Shown: positions 55,407 to 64,000 of the stretch, piece after piece
Position numbering within the stretch: the stretch's first letter is position 1
How the letters are laid out: each line of letters opens with the position of its first letter
Source of the DNA: Limnephilus marmoratus
Taxonomy: Eukaryota > Arthropoda > Insecta > Trichoptera > Limnephilidae
Reading direction: 5' to 3'
Assembly (NCBI GenBank): GCA_917880885.1
Contig: OU862909.1
Span: 28,404,351-28,468,350, forward strand
DNA length: 64,000 nucleotides
The notes under the pieces: generated by a model
What the model was told of the DNA's origin: nothing
The model's database searches: none
The model's input: the letters and a program-made list of their open reading frames with translations, nothing else
Translations under genes and position numbers: made by a program

Positions 55407-55985
55407 TTTTTTCTATTTTTTTTTACATTAGCCTCACACAGGAGGGACTAGATCAACTTTGGGGATGCTGTGTGGAGGGTCTTTTTTATGAAAGGAAGGA
55501 TAGGAAGTTCTGAGAAGGAAAAGGGTATGAGGGGTGGATTGGAATCTGGGGGTCAATACTTTCATCCCTTCAACTGCGGTGCAAGGCGATATTCCGAGAT
55601 AGTACGGCTGGAGAAGTCAAAGGGACTCCCTAAACCATTCTCTCTCGATCCGGCCTGCCATGCAGCTGGTAGACAGACGCATCCACCGCCAAGACCCGGG
55701 CAAACCTCACCCCATGAACCCGGGCACCCCTGCTAAGTCACCAAACGTAGTGAACCACTTGGGGTGACCTATGGCAGAGGTGTTGGTTATCCAATATATG
55801 GTTCCCGGGGCCGCTGTACCCATACCCGCTTCCCAAATTGATGCATATCATTTTTAATTAATTAATTGTTAAATAACATAAATTAATCAAATGAAATTTA
55901 TTTGGCCACACCGGAATTTGAACACGCGACCTTCGGATTGCTAATCGAGAGCCTTACCCCTCGACCACGGAGACCGTCTAATGAT
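55407..55985 (-). mobile_element. SINE-B copy 7, full length with tRNA-like head
   Basis: This is the only SINE-B here with its head. It is minus strand, about 560 bp. From 5': tRNA-like head (55985-55912), AT linker (CAAATAAATTTCATTTGATT), body with CCCGGGGCCGC, ACCCCAAGTGG and CCCGGGTTCATGGGG, the CT-rich block and CACACAGCATCCCCAAAG. The A-rich tail is represented by the T runs at 55407-55431. The terminal hairpin is reduced in this copy. Confidence 0.85.
55912..55985 (-). promoter_or_regulatory. tRNA-like head of SINE-B (Pol III promoter)
   Basis: On the minus strand the A box is CGTGGTCGAGGGGTAAGG and the B box is GTGTTCAAATTCC. The anticodon arm is imperfect. The same head type occurs on SINE-A copies at 57476, 63340 and 63764. 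Confidence 0.7.
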
Positions 55986-56498
55986 GATGATTAGGTCCTA
56001 TGTGATGAATGAATAAATGTGTTACTTGGAAACCAGTTTTTATTTTTACATTTTCTGTGGAGGGTACATAGGAAAAGTATTGCCTACAGTTGTTACAGAC
56101 AAAACTCTTGCAGTTTCATTTATATTGATGATAAATTATTTATAAAGATATCTAAGTACTAGATAAAGTCGTCTACTAAAAATAAAATATCTCTCCGTAG
56201 GTATCCGTTGGAAGTTGCGTTCCTTTAGGCATTAAAGTATTAACAACCTCACCTAACGGATCAGTTTTTTGTTGCGTTACAAGAATCGATCCCGTGACCT
56301 CGTAGTCTCAACCCGAGCACTCCTCTTTTAGACTTCCGAGGTCAAACACTGAGACTAACGTTGGAATAATAATACTTTGTGTATGCATAGATCAGTAAGA
56401 TTTGATTTGATAGCTCTAAAAAACTTTTACTTTTACTTCAAATTTCAACCACATTAAAGTAGCCTAACAAGAAACCTTTATCTTTCATTAGTTATTCA
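55986..56498. other. Unassigned stretch
   Basis: A segment at 56230-56360 (TGCGTTACAAGAATCGATCC, CCTCGTAGTCTCAACCCGAG) could be a decayed tRNA-like sequence in minus orientation. No gene supported. Confidence 0.35.
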
Positions 56499-57250
56499 TC
56501 TTATATATATAAAAATCTCGTAGCACGGTGTTGGTGGTCGCACTCCTCCGAAACGGCTGGACCGATTTTTATGAAATTTTTTATGTATATTTGGTAGGTA
56601 TGAGAATTTGGTTTTAAAGTATATTTCATACCGCTAGGTAATCAGGGTGTCCCTATCCAAAAAAAAATGTCAATTTTTTTTATATTTTTTTTTTGTATTT
56701 TTTTTATTTGGCATCAAAACATACCTATAAACCCAAATTTCAACCCTGCCACCTCCACCCACCCATTTTTTAATCGCGATTTTAGTATTTTTGTGAACAA
56801 ATTTAACCATCTTTCGTGTTTCAAACAGAACTAAATTATTTTTGTTGTTGAATGACAGATGGCGCTACGTCAGCCTCATCGAACTTTCATCCACACACGC
56901 GCGAGACATTCACCAGAAGCGTCGCGTCATTTTGATATTCCATTGGCAATCATGTTCTCGCGTGGACAAAAAACGGTCGAACTTATTTGTGTTGGCTAAA
57001 GACGGACTGACAAAAAATGTCATACACTCAATTGCTCTTCGAAATTCATGTCGATTTTCTTTATTTAATTTTCCTTCTTTAGTTGGTGTTTTTTGTTTTC
57101 ATCGGCGGTCATCGTCTACAGCGCTCCGTTCATCTTTCTGTCATAGATCCCATCTCCACACACTTAGAATACATTCGTTATTTTTTATCTAACAACCAAA
57201 ATATTCACTAGAAATAATTTACACGGCAGAACTTTTGTCGGGTCAGCTAG
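56499..57250 (+). mobile_element. Non-autonomous Helitron, family 2, complete
   Basis: It starts after an A with TCTTATATATATAAAAATCT, followed by GCACTCCTCCGAAACGGCTG and GACCGATTTTTATGAAAT. It ends in TTTTGTCGGGTCAGCTAG followed by T. The A|TC...CTAG|T layout without target duplication is diagnostic of Helitrons, and I recognise both ends from a widespread insect family. At 752 bp without Rep or helicase, it depends on an autonomous partner. A 116-codon frame at 56842-57192 is not convincing. Confidence 0.85.
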
Positions 57251-57474
57251 TAATTCATAATATTGTTGATTTTTTCAAGGTATTCACGTAAGGAGAACAT
57301 TTCTTTTAAAAGTATTTCGATAAATGACGGTTCATGTTAACCTCACTGAAACGATACTTATGTACTTGTATATTTATTGAAACATGGATTATACGGTTTC
57401 GGAAACGGCAGATTTAACTATAACAATTTGTTTAAAAGAATTTTTTCTCTTTTTATAACTTTTGAAAGTTATAA
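57251..57474. other. Unassigned AT-rich spacer
   Basis: No supported feature. Confidence 0.4.
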
Positions 57475-57885
57475 AGCGGGCATGGTCTAGCGGTAAGGCT
57501 TTCGACTCGAAATCCGATGGTCGCGGGATCGATACCAGGCGTGGGCAAATAAATTTTATTTGATACATATGTGTTATTACACAATTAATTCATTTAAAAT
57601 AATATATATTATATTTGCGGCACGTTCCTGAGCGGCAGATACTCTCATTATCGCCCTGGCATAAGACCACCATCCAGAATTGAAACGTTGCTTGAAATGG
57701 CTTTAGTCGTGTTTGGTGACCAGATCTGAATAGCCAGGTACTTCCCCACCCTTCTCTTCTCCACCACCTTCCTCTCCCTACTACCTTCAACCTCACAATA
57801 TACCCCAATTGGGGATGCCGTAGTCTCACTGGCTCCAGACGGGAGCAGCTGAGACTCTTGTGACGTATTAAAAAAAATTCTAAAC
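57475..57885 (+). mobile_element. SINE-A copy 4, full length
   Basis: Head (57476-57550), AT linker (CAAATAAATTTTATTTGATA), body (TTGCGGCACGTTCCTGAGCG, GGTGACCAGATCTGAATAGC, CTTCCTCTCCCTACTACC, CCCCAATTGGGGATGCC, GGGAGCAGCTGAGACTCTTG) and an A-rich tail after ACGTATT. This is the best plus-strand reference copy, about 410 bp. Confidence 0.87.
57476..57550 (+). promoter_or_regulatory. tRNA-like head of SINE-A copy 4
   Basis: A box TGGTCTAGCGGTAAGG and B box GGGATCGATACC, as in tRNA-derived SINEs. The anticodon loop CTCGAAA would read CGA, but the anticodon stem is imperfect. Confidence 0.7.
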
Positions 57886-57921
57886 GAAAATATGAAAGAG
57901 AACAAAACAGAAAAAGACAAT

Positions 57922-57996
57922 GGTTGCAACTGGGACTCGAACCCAGACCTCTCGTCTAACCGGGACGTGCGCGTTAACCAATTTCGCTATTGCCAT
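57922..57996 (-). tRNA. tRNA-like sequence (anticodon GGT, Thr-like), possible SINE head
   Basis: On the minus strand it has an A box TAGCGAAATTGG and a B box GGTTCGAGTCC. The T arm (CTGGG/CCCAG) is perfect, the D stem is GCG/CGC and the anticodon stem is CGTC/GACG. The loop CCGGTTA gives GGT with C at position 33, the same oddity as in the 412-bp array. Acceptor pairs 1:72 and 3:70 are mismatched. CCA is encoded directly. It is probably a pseudogene or the head of an unseen SINE, not a working tRNA. Confidence 0.45.
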
Positions 57997-58519
57997 CTTC
58001 TGTCAAACCTTCATAAAATTTGTAAATCTCACATTTCAAATTTTTAGAATTTATCGTATCATCTCCAACGAATTACTTTTTTCCATATGCAATACAATTT
58101 TTGCAATATTTATTAAAGGCCCAAATCATCGTTATGGTTTTCAAATTTTAAAACGAACTCATGCAAACACTCTCAGTATGGCTAGACGAAAGAAAAATGG
58201 ATTTTTATTGTAGCATAAAGTACCTAGGACGACTAGACGACTTGAAAGAAATCGAGGATACGGAAGTAAAAGAAAAGCAACATCCGTTAGAGCAGGTATT
58301 CATATTTATTCAATTCAGTCTGCACAATGCTGTATACGTCAAAACAGTGTGTAGACTAAATTGCATCACAAGGACGTAAGCTAAAAGTCACTTATAATAA
58401 TGCTTATCGACAATTATTCCGCCACCGAGATACTGCAGCGCTACGGAAATATTCTTAGGGGGACTTCTCCGCCATTGAATGGGAAGCTTATAGTACAGAA
58501 TACGCCAATCGAAGAATAC
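57997..58519. other. Unassigned stretch
   Basis: A GC-richer patch near 58400-58520 adjoins the next repeat. No gene supported. Confidence 0.35.
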
Positions 58520-58620
58520 AATCATCACTGCCATGGTCGCCTAGATGGAATCTCCCCTGATAGCCCTCTGGAGAAGGGAGACTGTCAAATATCCTCCAAA
58601 AACGGCTGGTTGCACACATT
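58520..58620 (+). repeat. Dispersed repeat, relative of 17655-17760
   Basis: TCTCCCCTGATAG, GGAGAAGGGAGACTG and TATCCTCCAAAAACGGCTGG match the minus strand of the first copy in the same order. Confidence 0.55.
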
Positions 58621-58639
58621 TTTGTGATTAATATTTTTC

Positions 58640-61375
58640 AATAACACTTTTCATATGTTTTGTGCTTATTCCTTTTTTATGGTATGCATATTTTTTTCCT
58701 ATTATTTGTCTAATCTATTGTTTTTTAGAAATTTGAAATGTATTGCATTGCAACCCAGCCTTAATTATGGAACAAACTATTATTATTTTCATATTTAAAA
58801 GTATGTAATAATTTTTCGTCATTATAATGTAACCCGTTTGTTATAAATTTGAAAAGGCATACTTCCCCTCGTGTTCAAATCTCTCTATAAACAACCTCTG
58901 TTTCTTTTTCCTGATCGGGGACGCCATCTGTGTGATGGTATTTTCAATTACAACATTGGTTTTATAACAAATTATTTTTAAGATACTTAAATTTCTAATC
59001 AACACATTGTAATAAATTAACTTACAACAACAGCAAAAAAACTCAAATGATCGATTGTGGCTGCTCCACTCTTTACGACGGAATATCTTCAATAATAATT
59101 AAAGAACATGAAAGCGTTTTGCAGTTTTGCTTGTCTTCGTGATTAGGATATTTATCATCCTAAATAAGCATGGGAACATCTTCATCGGCCTATTGACTGC
59201 GTTAATATTAATATGTAAGAAAAAACAGTTAATTAAATTAGAAAATTAAATTACAATATTCAAAAATAATTTTGTATTTCATAATATATTACTTTAAATT
59301 TCATTTTCTGTTTCGGTTTCGGTTTTTCTCAAAGTTGTATTTATTCGGTCAAACAGGGTACGATAGAAACATTAGAATATAATTTAATTAAAGTGAAATA
59401 GGGATTTTCTCCAGCTTTTTGGCATAGTTTTAAAAGCTTTGGTTATAGAGACAATTAGCTCAAAGATTAGTAATCGAGTGAACAAATGCGTCGGGTTCGA
59501 TTATTAAGCCACCTACATCACAAGGCCGCGACATTGTTATTTATTTTAGTTTATTTATTAAAATATTACAATTTTAAAAAAAATAATGTTTTTTCATGTT
59601 AGGAGGTCGATTTGATTCAGAATCCCGGTCTTGTCATCTTGGTGATTTTGGTTCAATCATCTGCTAAAAAAGTCCTCCATCATTGCACAATTTTGATGAA
59701 TTTAGATGATTGTCAGATTATTAATTGTCAGGTTATTAAGCTTAATTGTCTTTCTCTCACGACAAAAAATTCCATTAATTCAAATATATTACGTTATTTT
59801 TAAGGGACACAAAATACAATTTTTTTTATTATTTTACTGCCACAATTTCTCAAAATGTGAAATATTCCTGCCACCACCAAAGAAATGAACTCTTCAGTAA
59901 TATTCACGTAAACGAGACATTATATTGCTACCCGGCTATCAAGGTTTTATTGTTTTTTTTAATAAGTAGGTACATTTTGTAACATGGCATTACATTGACA
60001 GCATCACTCAATATCGAGATGACATTAATTCATCTCAGTGTTGACAGGAGACTCTGAAGGAAAGAACGGTGAGAATATCATCGATGAGAAGTAAGATAAA
60101 ACACACCTGGACCAAAAAAGGAAAGACATTTATACTTTATTCATTTCACTTACTGCGGTGTTGTAATTGTAGAATTGTACAATACATCAGATATGAGTAT
60201 TTTATCGTTGACGACATTTATATTAGATGAATTTAGGATAGTTTTGGTTAGCCTCAAATAAATAATTGTGCATAATATGAATGGTCAACTTTATATAGCG
60301 CTGATTATTGATTCAATCGCCTCAAGGAGTTGAAGAATTTATTTAATGCCTGCCAATTGATTTTATTAACGAGGTTTGGATTTAGTAAATATATTATAAC
60401 ACTAATTATTAGTAAAAAAAATCCCCTCCAAACATAATGCTAATACCTTCTTATTTAACCCTTCATTACTCGCACAAAGAATATTACATAACTGCTCGCA
60501 TTGGGTCACAGATGACCCCAAAAAGTATGAGTAGTTTTTAATATATATTGAAATATATAAGTAAATGAACCTATTTTTTTATTTAAGTGCTTTGTTTATT
60601 CTGTAATGTCTATAAGTAATAACATTAATTACTAACTAATTATACAAAAACAAATTAAATTAAAATAGTTATCAATAATTAACAAATTGTACTTAGGTAT
60701 GCTGAGATCATAGTTAATACTCATATTTTTAGTAACTCTCCAAATCACTCTTGTTACACTGTTGACAGTATATTTCATAGTGATCATTGCATATCCAAAT
60801 CTTGAAAATTTCTTGCATTTTGTTGACTCATGTCGCATGCTGTGAAAATCGTGAAATATCCAGATTTGGGGGATTTTTCTTCGAAAACTCAATATCTTTG
60901 TATACTTGTCCTCATGATAAATAAAAAATTATTATTTATACTCTAATCTCAGAGTATTCGGTTTTGGTTAGTACCATGGTTGAATACTTCGATTAAATTC
61001 ATTAATTTAAAGAGTTTGTTTGAACAATAATTATTTTGCAAAATGTCATTCTCACTTTTGACATTATTAACAGTTTCGCAAGAGTTTTTGTAATGATTAA
61101 AAAAACTTTTCGGATGTATTGTCATGTTTGTAATAATTCAGAAACCTTCGGCAGAGTGATAGTTTCAAATATTTCCTAAGCTTAATATAGCAATACATAA
61201 ACAACATAAATATACCTTCTTTCAAGCAAGCAAGCAAATATAAAATGTTTTTTATAATATAGATAAATTTCTTTTGTACTTTTTTTAGTACCTATTTAAA
61301 GTACCTACCTACAAAAACATATAATTTCTTACCAGAAAATTATTTTATTAATAAATTCTATGTTCACAAACTAAT
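58640..61375. other. Long AT-rich unassigned stretch
   Basis: I see no gene. Around 59450-59515 a TTAGCTCAAAGATTAG followed by GTCGGGTTCGATTATTA looks like a very decayed tRNA-like sequence. The rest is AT-rich without recognisable elements. Confidence 0.4.
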
Positions 61376-61756
61376 TCGGGGACTTGAGGCATTCGAGATG
61401 TGGATCTGCAGAAGAATACTTAAAATAAGCTGGATGGACAGGGTTGCAAATGAAGATGTTATGGTTTGGATTAATAAAGAAAAGGAAGTAATTAAAACTA
61501 TAAAAATCTGAAAACTTCAATATCTTGGACATGTGATGAGACATCCAGAGAAGTATGAGATCCTGCACCTCATAATGCAGAGAAAGCTTGCCGGAAGACG
61601 GGGCCCTGGAAGAAGGAGAACCTCATGTCTGAAAAACCTGATACAGTGGTTTGGCCAGTCTGCTGTGGAGCTGTTCCGGGCCGCAGTAAACAAAGTCCTC
61701 TAAGCCAACATGATAGCCAACGTCCGTTGAACGGACAGGGCACAAGAAGAAGAAGA
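61376..61756 (+). pseudogene. 5'-truncated LINE ORF2 C-terminal end with (AAG)n tail
   Basis: Reads LEAFEMWICRRILKISWMDR, then KLQYLGHVMRHPEKYEILHL after a stop, and LAGRRGPGRRRTSCLKNL followed by W and a short end. This is the C-terminal module of insect endonuclease-RT LINEs. It ends with AAGAAGAAGAAG at 61744-61757. At least two stops. Confidence 0.72.
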
Positions 61757-62639
61757 AGTTCACAATGTGTGATTCTTCTGTGTAAATTTCTCAGGTTTGA
61801 TCTTGAAAAGTAAAGTCGAATTTCAAAGTGATTTTTCAAGGGTCGTGTGTAAAAAAAATGTACCAACGTACGCTCGATCCTAACAGATTACAGGTAATTT
61901 AGTAACTTTGTGCTTTTGGTGATTTGGTCATATTTGGGTCCCCCGGTGGCAGTGGACCTCCGGGCAGGTCACCGGGTCTGGTTGCGTGGCCGCCTCTAGC
62001 GCTAACCTCACTTTCGGAAACGAGAATTGATGACACCGGTTTAAAATTCAATTAAAATCTTCTGTAACTTCCTTCTCCACGGTCATAAATCTTTCGTCAA
62101 GTAATTTTAACGCGCGTCTAATCTATCGTACTATCCGCTTATGAAGATAATCGCACGTACTCACTTGTTAATTAGAAGTTTTTTTGTGTTTGTTTGCATA
62201 AGGTGGTGAAAAAAATTACTGTGTCCTACATATTTAAACAAAACGAAATGTGTTGTTTCTTTCTGTTATCAGTGAATAAATTAAAACTTTTCCGCAGAAG
62301 AATGACTCTTTGACGTAAATACTAATATATACCTACTAAACAAAGGTATTAATTGAGCGATTTCATTATTACCACAACAAAGGCAAAACACCTACGTTCC
62401 TTATCATAATAATGCAGCAGCTCTTTCTCGCACATTAAATAATGGTGAGACAAAAGATGAGACACACGAAATACGTGTGTCTGTTTCCTCCCAAGTACCT
62501 ACCTACAATTTTTTTTTCCTTTGGAGGAAACAGATACATATATCTAATTTCCGCACATCTACGGCGATGGGAATGGCGTTTCATTTTCTTTATACGTGTG
62601 GGGGTAATGGTAAATACTAGTAAAGAAATTTTAAATAAA
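61757..62639. other. Unassigned stretch with a GC-rich patch
   Basis: 61930-62010 is GC-rich (GGGTCCCCCGGTGGCAG, CCGGGCAGGTCACCGGGTC) and resembles a retroelement 3' UTR, but no coding relic is next to it. Near 62455-62560 two TTTCCTCC/GGAGGAAA segments form an inverted repeat. Nothing else is supported. Confidence 0.35.
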
Positions 62640-62912
62640 GGGTATCCATAGGTCACCCCAAGTGGTTCGCTACGTTTGGTGATTTAGCAGGGGTTTCCGG
62701 GTTCATGGGATGAGGTTTGTCTAGGTCTTGGAGGTGGATGACCAGGACATACTGAACCCCAGATTCCTACCCACCCCTTCAATCCTTTTCCTTCCTAGAA
62801 CTATCCTCTCCTTCCTATACCTAACAAACTCTCCATACAGCATCCCCAAAGATGTTATAGGCCGTCACGGAAATTATTTTCCTCAGGGCCTCCTATGTGG
62901 AACTTATGTAAA
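62640..62912 (+). mobile_element. SINE-B copy 8 (head missing)
   Basis: From ATAGGTCACCCCAAGTGG through GGGTTTCCGGGTTCATGGG, the CT-rich block and CATCCCCAAAGATG to a terminal hairpin with GGAAATTATTTTCC at its core and an A10 tail at 62911. It abuts the tail of an opposing SINE-A. Confidence 0.82.
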
Positions 62913-62914
62913 AA

Positions 62915-63350
62915 AAAAAATCACCAGTACCGCACAAAAGTCCCAACTGCTCCCAACCGCCTGAAGCCAGTGAGACTATGGCATGCCAATTGGGGTATGT
63001 TATGAAGCTGGAGGTATGGGTACGGAAAGGAGAAGAGGAAGAGGAAGGTGGGGAAGTATCAGGCAATTCAGATCTAGTCACCAAACAAGGCTAAAGCCAT
63101 TTCAATTCTAAATGTTGGTCTTACAGCAGAGTCTTCTTCTTTCGTATGGTGGATACCGAGATATCTTTCTTTTGGAAACGTGCCGCAAATAGGTATATCT
63201 TAAATTATTTTTAAATGATTATATTGTGAAATAACACAATTGATCAAATAAAAGTTATTTGCATACGCCACGAATTGAACACGCGACCTTCGGATCTATT
63301 GTCGAGAGCCTTACCCCTCGACTATGGAGGCTGTCACTGTTGAAAACGGC
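62915..63350 (-). mobile_element. SINE-A copy 5, full length
   Basis: Minus strand: head at 63340-63270 (A box TAGTCGAGGGGTAAGG, B box GTGTTCAATTCG), AT linker, body with a CT-rich block, CATACCCCAATTGGCATGCC and GGGAGCAGTTGGGACTTTTG, then tail. The head abuts the poly(A) of copy 6, so the two stand head to tail. Confidence 0.85.
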
Positions 63351-63768
63351 CTTTTTTTTTTACAGTGAATACCGCACAAGAATCTCAACTGCTCCCGTCT
63401 GGAGCCAGTGAGACTATGGCATCCCCAATTGGGGTATGTTGTGAGGCTGAAGGTAGTGGGGAGGGGAAGGAGGTGGGGAAGAGGAAGGTTGGGAAGTACC
63501 TGGCTATTCAGATCTGGTCACCAAACACGGCTAAAGCCATTTTCAAGCAACGTTTCAATTCTGAATGGTGGTCTTACACCAGGGCGATACTGATAGTATC
63601 TTCCACTCTGGAACATGCCGCAAATATACTGTATATTATTTTTAATTAATTAATTGTGAAATAACACAAATTAATCAAATAAAATTTATTTGCGCATGCC
63701 GGGTTCGAACCCGCGACCTCCGGATTGTGAGTCAAGAGTCTTACCCACTGGACTACGGGGGTCGTCAA
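63351..63768 (-). mobile_element. SINE-A copy 6, full length
   Basis: Minus strand: head at 63764-63692 (A box TAGTCCAGTGGGTAAG, B box GGTTCGAACCC), linker CAAATAAATTTTATTTGATT, body and A-rich tail at 63351-63362. This copy has the best-preserved B box of the family in the window. Confidence 0.87.
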
Positions 63769-64000
63769 AATACCTGGCCTGTTCTCATGTGAAAAATGTC
63801 AAATGTGCACAATTGATTGATTGTGATTACCTCACAATAAACAATCGAAAAGCTTAAGATTTTTATGTTATTAAATTTTCTGCCACCACACTTAAAAATA
63901 AGAAATTCAGTGTTGACCCTTTCTTATAGTGAATACATACGATTAAGCATAACCAGTACTAACAGGATAATAACGAGCTGCTCGTGAGTGTGTGATTACT
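63769..64000. other. Unassigned end of window
   Basis: No supported feature. Confidence 0.4.

Noticed and set aside
56842..57192. 116-codon frame within the complete Helitron
   Set aside because: No Rep or helicase motif, and the element is far too short to be autonomous.
57475..57550. Functional tRNA gene
   Set aside because: It is joined to a SINE-A linker and body and has an imperfect anticodon stem, so it is a SINE head.

Overview
The window looks like repeat-dominated nuclear DNA of an arthropod, most likely an insect and probably a lepidopteran. The evidence is an AT-rich background, a Ty3-type LTR retrotransposon with Mag-like traits, many 5'-truncated LINEs, tRNA-headed SINEs, and two non-autonomous Helitron families whose end sequences I recognise from insects. 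The species cannot be named. I found no host protein-coding gene that I can support; nearly every recognisable protein is a retroelement relic.

Layout: 1-1907 is a tandem array of 412-bp units, each carrying one tRNA-like sequence with Pol III A and B boxes and a T-run terminator. From 3212 to 8885 a Mag-like LTR element (3465-8397, ATTAT target duplication) sits inside the 3' end of an older LINE. From 8890 to 15000 there is mostly unassigned AT-rich DNA with scattered repeat fragments and one Helitron 3' end. A LINE lies at 15929-17375 and a CR1/L2-like LINE tail at 20290-21122. An 893-bp foldback element with long G tracts lies at 22455-23347. The stretch 23440-29440 is largely featureless. 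From 29440 to 35790 are several SINE-B copies, a degenerate LINE RT (32130-33060), an R1-like LINE tail with a GC-rich 3' region (33360-35055), and another LINE tail (35276-35793). From 36000 to 47900 come non-repetitive islands, Helitron pieces, a possible solo LTR and LINE remnants. A 5.1-kb full-length I-like LINE (50193-55292) interrupts a SINE-A copy with an 11-bp target duplication. A complete Helitron lies at 56499-57250, and a dense SINE-A/SINE-B cluster at 62640-63768.

The elements can be ordered by nesting: Mag into a LINE, the I-like LINE into SINE-A, a truncated LINE into SINE-B, and the foldback element into a repeat whose unoccupied relative is at 10007-10210. SINE-A and SINE-B share a tRNA-like head and AT linker but have different bodies, so they are modular relatives. 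The least explained item is the tRNA-like 412-bp array. It has a near-complete cloverleaf but a GGC anticodon, a C at position 33 and an acceptor mismatch, so it is either a young satellite seeded by a tRNA-like sequence or a tandem Pol III RNA locus.
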